A DNA stretch of 34,732 bases, from the NCBI RefSeq assembly GCF_010548145.1, contig NZ_JAAGLN010000055.1, forward strand, positions 1-34,732, given 5' to 3'. Below are positions 31,890 through 34,732 of the stretch, piece after piece. This DNA comes from Streptomyces sp. SID10853 (GTDB taxonomy: Bacteria > Actinomycetota > Actinomycetes > Streptomycetales > Streptomycetaceae). A program made the translations under genes and the position numbers. Position 1 is the stretch's first letter. Every line of letters starts with the position of its first letter. The notes under the pieces were generated by a model that had not been told where the DNA came from, did no database searches, and saw only the letters and a list, made by a program, of their open reading frames with translations.

Positions 31890-32330
31890 CACCGGGCCGG
31901 GGTCGTCCCCGACACCGGCCACGGACCCCAGATCGACCACGCGGACGAGATCAACCGCCGGATACTGAGCTTCATGGACTCCACCGAACGAAGCTCACGT
32001 ATCCGGCGGTCCGGATGTCTCCCGGACCCGCGGACATGACGTCCACGACTCGCCGATGAAGCCAGGCGCGCCGGGCCGTCAGCCTCCGTCCTCGTCGCCT
32101 TCAACGGCATCAGGAACGAGACAGCACCGGCGAGTTGATCCCCCCGCCCCTCGTGGTACGCCCGAAGGATCCGGTCCCGGCCGCCGTGGCAGATCGCGCG
32201 GGCCCTCGGGTCGATGTGCGCCGCGTACGGGAAGGAGGGCGACGGTTGGTCGTGTCCAGCGGCCGCCCGCCCGGGGAGCACCATGGGCACAGCACGTCCG
32301 CCCAGACATCGAAGGTCAGCCGGTGGCTCG
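31890..32330 (-). pseudogene. DsbA/FrnE-like oxidoreductase remnant
   Basis: Right after the VOC stop, another frame begins with RLTFDVWADVLCPWC, a DsbA-family N-terminus with a CPWC active site. The continuation shifts frame (FPYAAHIDPRARAICHGGRD, then RILRAYHEG) and no complete fold is visible. There is no standard start codon at the proper place. Confidence in the family is moderate and rests mostly on VWADVLCPWC. Confidence 0.4.
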
Positions 32331-32852
32331 GTGGCCGGCCGGAGCGGAGATTCCTGTCCCGCCCGGGAGGTCGGCGCCGAATTGCGCGATGACCGCGTCC
32401 AGGTCGAGTGGCGCGAAGGCCACGGGGTTCACCTCGTTCGTCCTGTCGGCGGGCACCAGCCAGCACACTTCGAACTCCAGGCCGTCCGGGTCGTTGGCGT
32501 ACAGCGACTTGGTGGTGCCGTGATCGGTGTCGTAGGCCAGTGCGCCCTTCTGCAGCAGTTCGCCGCGGATCCGCTGGAGTTCCGCCAGGGTGTTCACCTC
32601 CCATGCCAGGTGCGCGAGTCCGGGGCGTCGGCCCGGGCCCTGCGGGGGAACCGGGCCCTCGATCTGGAGGAAGGCCAAGTCGTGGTCATTGGTCGACTCC
32701 TCGGCCTGCAAGAACGCGCCCTCGAGCACCTTGCCGCCGTCGGCGTGGAAGCGGAAGACGGTGCGGAAGTTCAACAGGTCGGTATAGAAGGCGACGCTGC
32801 GTTCGACATCGCGGACGTAGAGCACGGCGTGATTGAGACGCTGGACCGGCAT
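32316..32852 (-). CDS. VOC-family (glyoxalase-like) protein
   Basis: The 178-residue protein starts at ATG 32852 with TAGGAG upstream. It has two beta-alpha-beta-beta-beta modules: LNHAVLYVRDVERSVAFYTD (metal-binding His), FRTVFRFHADGGKVLEGAFL and HDLAFLQIEG, then GLAHLAWEVNTLAELQRIRG (His), SLYANDPDGLEFEVCWLVPA (Glu). These are the ligand positions of a VOC metalloenzyme such as catechol dioxygenases and glyoxalases. The tail is disordered. The substrate is unknown. It is single and co-oriented with the DsbA-like remnant, which may once have been its operon partner. Confidence 0.92.
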   Translation of the reverse strand: MPVQRLNHAVLYVRDVERSVAFYTDLLNFRTVFRFHADGGKVLEGAFLQAEESTNDHDLAFLQIEGPVPPQGPGRRPGLAHLAWEVNTLAELQRIRGELLQKGALAYDTDHGTTKSLYANDPDGLEFEVCWLVPADRTNEVNPVAFAPLDLDAVIAQFGADLPGGTGISAPAGHRATG

Positions 32853-33106
32853 ATCACTCCTACGCTTGGTTACGAATAGTGCGTAGCCCCACCGTAGGGA
32901 AGTATTGGGGACCTCACAAAAGGCACATCGATGTGCGCAGAGCACACCACTGACCCTGACCGTGCCGCCCCGCACCCGGGCGACGCCTGGCCCACCGGGA
33001 GCCCTCACCCGTGCGTTCATCTCTCCGCGAGCCGGTGCGGTCGTCCGCGCAGCCGCAGCCCCCGGCCCGCTCGGGGCAGAGCATCTGACGGGTGCGGGTG
33101 TGGTGT

Positions 33107-33697
33107 TCAGGCGCCGATGCCGATGGCTCCGACGTAGGCGTATGCCGCGTAGTCGGAGTCGAGGTCGGTGATGATGTCGTCCCAGATCTCGTCCAGGGTG
33201 CCCGTGTCGCCCTTGCCCCAGGCGTCGACCATGTCGTCCCAGACGTAACGTGCCTGAACCGAGCGCTCGCTGAGGTTCGGCCGGCGGTACTGCTCGGGGA
33301 CGGTGGTCTGGTCGACGGGGTAGATCTCGATCCGGCGGCCGCGCCCTTCGTTGTCGAGCAGCCGCTTGAGCGCCCCGGAGCGGACCAGGTTGTCCTTGCG
33401 GCGTTCCTGATACGCCCTGTCGACGGCTTCGAGCTTGGGGCGGCTGGGGTGCGCTCCGCGCTGCCAGGAGCGCAGCAGGCGGGTGCTGATGCCGTGTTGG
33501 GCGAGGACGTGGCGGCCAGGGCGGGTGTTGAGGTAGCGCAGGCGGGCGGAGAGGCCGCGGTTGGTGGTGACGGGTGAGGCGATGGCGCCCTCGCGGGTGA
33601 TGCGGTCCAGCTCGGCGGCGAGCGCCTGCGCGCCGCTCAGTCCCTGGGCGCCGTGTTTCTGCCACTGGCCCCACAGGTCGGTCGCTCCGCCGGACAC
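33107..33697 (-). CDS. Tpg-like (putative telomere terminal) protein
   Basis: The 196-residue protein starts at GTG 33697, three bases after the stop of the upstream polymerase-like gene, whose GGGGAG serves as ribosome site. It has an N-terminal helical region, a helix-turn-helix-like segment (ISTRLLRSWQRGAHPSRPKL) and a basic helix (DRAYQERRKDNLVRSGALKR). GRRIEIYPVDQTTV and a Trp/Asp-rich C-terminus (ARYVWDDMVDAWGKGD, DLDSDYAAYAYVG) follow. Size, layout and coupling to a larger gene match Streptomyces tap-tpg operons, where Tpg is bound to DNA 5' ends and primes end patching. I do not see close identity to archetypal Tpg, so this is an inferred, non-archetypal member. A plain DNA-binding protein is the alternative. 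Confidence 0.55.
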   Translation of the reverse strand: MSGGATDLWGQWQKHGAQGLSGAQALAAELDRITREGAIASPVTTNRGLSARLRYLNTRPGRHVLAQHGISTRLLRSWQRGAHPSRPKLEAVDRAYQERRKDNLVRSGALKRLLDNEGRGRRIEIYPVDQTTVPEQYRRPNLSERSVQARYVWDDMVDAWGKGDTGTLDEIWDDIITDLDSDYAAYAYVGAIGIGA

Positions 33698-33700
33698 GGG

Positions 33701-34732
33701 TCACTCCCCCAGTGTGTAGAGGGTCTTCGCTTTGACCTGGGTCAGGTCGCGGCCTTCCGGGAACACCGTTTGCCAGTCTCCGGCGACGTGCAGTTCGTCG
33801 GTGCCCGACATCTGAACGACCGTCAGCCCGGACGTGTGGGCTTTATGCGCTTTCAGCCACAGGTTCGCGAATGCCTGGGAGCGGATGATGTGCATCCAGT
33901 CGGGGCGCCGGATCTCCCGGTTCGCACTGGACTCGCCGATAGTGGACACGAACTTAGAATACATGGATTTCACGTATTCCAGGGCTACTTCGTCATTTTT
34001 GGAAATGGCTTCCTTGCGTACTTCGGCGAGTGCGCGGCGCATCTTTTCCAGGAGTCCTTCGGAGGCGCCGGATGTCCATGACTCGTGGATGACGGGTGCG
34101 TCGCAGTAGCCGAGTCTCGCGCAGCGCAGCAGGAGGCGGAGCGTGGGTTCGGTGACCCACAGATCCCCCGGCTCCTTGCGTGCGCCGAGCGGTGAGGGCA
34201 GGTCCGGCTGCTCCCAGGCGGCCGGGGTGATCCGGTGGATGCCGGAGCGCTTCGCGTCATGATGCTCGCCTTCGGAGTGCACGAGTTTCCCGATCGGCAG
34301 CCATGTTTTGAGCGCGCTGAGGTAGGCGGCGTTCATGTCCAGGGCGGTCACTTCGAGGGTCACATGGCCGCCGCGTGCGGCGCGGTGCAATTCCTCGGAG
34401 CGCCATTTCGGGCGGGCTTCCCAGACCTGGTCCGCGCCTTTCTGGCGCGCCTTCGTGAGGATCGCCGCCGTCGGCGGGAATTCCGAGTGCTCGTAGCGGC
34501 CGCCGACCCGTGAGGCGGCGAACAGCGCCATCACATCCGGAACCGCCGACTTGACGAGCGCGGTCCGTGCCGCCTCCATGTCCCCTTCATGTGCGGCGAG
34601 TTCCTCCTCGACGCGGCCACGGACCCGGTCGGCGAGCGGGCCGGCGGGCGCGGCCACCCGCTTCGGGGACGGTGGTACGGCCTCGGCCACGGCGGCGGCC
34701 GGCTCCAGCTCCGGCTCCGGCTCCGAGGGGGC
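33701..34732 (-). CDS. Polymerase-like telomere-associated protein (partial, enters from right edge)
   Basis: The frame is open to the window edge; the visible 343 residues are the C-terminal part. In order it shows VTLEVTALDMNAAYLSALKT, resembling family B polymerase motif A (DxxSLYP), then EYVKSMYSKFVSTIGES, resembling motif B (KxxxNSLYGKF). IIRSQAFANLWLKAHKAHT and VVQMSGTDELHVAGDW resemble the helix and motif C (YxDTDS); the second Asp is kept and the first is Gly. This pattern fits a diverged protein-primed family B polymerase. Streptomyces Tap proteins are also found just upstream of tpg, so a role at DNA ends is suggested by context. The start and N-terminal domains are outside the window. 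A short acidic Pro/Glu-rich linker is at the edge. Confidence 0.6.
   Translation of the reverse strand, partial: APSEPEPELEPAAAVAEAVPPSPKRVAAPAGPLADRVRGRVEEELAAHEGDMEAARTALVKSAVPDVMALFAASRVGGRYEHSEFPPTAAILTKARQKGADQVWEARPKWRSEELHRAARGGHVTLEVTALDMNAAYLSALKTWLPIGKLVHSEGEHHDAKRSGIHRITPAAWEQPDLPSPLGARKEPGDLWVTEPTLRLLLRCARLGYCDAPVIHESWTSGASEGLLEKMRRALAEVRKEAISKNDEVALEYVKSMYSKFVSTIGESSANREIRRPDWMHIIRSQAFANLWLKAHKAHTSGLTVVQMSGTDELHVAGDWQTVFPEGRDLTQVKAKTLYTLGE

Noticed and set aside
32316..33704. 462-residue frame joining a Tpg-region sequence to the VOC protein
   Set aside because: The upstream half is an off-frame shadow of the Tpg-like gene; the VOC protein has its own ATG and ribosome site at 32852.
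1..34732. CRISPR arrays, tRNA or rRNA genes
   Set aside because: No regularly spaced repeats and no tRNA- or rRNA-like conserved segments were seen on either strand.

Overview
The window is high-GC DNA with Streptomyces-type genes: chaplin, GlxA-type AraC regulators, SUKH, LGFP/DUF2599 and RICIN secreted proteins, mycothiol-type DinB proteins and many GTG starts. The mix of decayed insertion sequences, gene fragments and two copies of a telomere-like gene pair suggests the arm of a linear Streptomyces chromosome or a large linear plasmid. That placement is inference; no terminal sequence was identified.

Left part (1-9.7 kb) is a graveyard. It holds a run of five small hairpins, a truncated DinB/DUF664 gene, a frameshifted IS5-family element, a SUKH (SMI1/KNR4) gene facing a NucA/NucB-type secreted nuclease gene whose 5' end is lost, a second IS5 fragment, broken RidA, TniB-like ATPase and VC0807 genes, an intact chaplin, a decayed copy of a Tpg-like/polymerase-like pair, a HAD hydrolase and an IS481-type fragment. 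Two diverged copies of a ~160-nt sequence (736-896 and 6946-7110) share two hairpins with compensatory base changes.

Middle (9.9-20.8 kb) holds small gene units with visible operators: a quinone oxidoreductase divergent from a TetR gene over a 22-bp palindrome; PadR divergent from an NTF2-like gene; and a saccharopine-dehydrogenase-like oxidoreductase divergent from a GlxA-type regulator over a 10-bp dyad. GNAT acetyltransferases, a secreted RICIN-like protein, an LGFP/DUF2599 secreted protein and IS630 and ISAs1 remnants lie between.

The most notable region is 20.9-28.2 kb: eight tightly coupled minus-strand genes. In order of transcription they are ATP-grasp ligase, fold-type III PLP decarboxylase, acyl carrier protein, KAS-like protein without the catalytic cysteine, AcpS-type phosphopantetheinyl transferase, hotdog-fold enzyme, MFS exporter and KAS III-like ketosynthase with a Cys-His-His triad. 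The first three match the logic of butirosin BtrJ/BtrK/BtrI (load an amino acid on an ACP, then decarboxylate it). Here that logic is joined to a ketosynthase pair instead of a modular PKS or an aminoglycoside pathway. I infer a small compact pathway for an amine-bearing ketide, possibly a cyclic imine, that is exported by the MFS protein. Three 11-bp direct repeats stand upstream of the operon, and a GlxA-type regulator gene is divergent to it.

Right end (29.8-34.7 kb) has an alpha/beta hydrolase, a TetR gene read through into foreign sequence, a DsbA-like remnant, a VOC protein, and the complete version of the Tpg-like gene coupled to a gene running off the window. The visible part of that last gene carries motifs A, B and C resembling protein-primed family B DNA polymerases.
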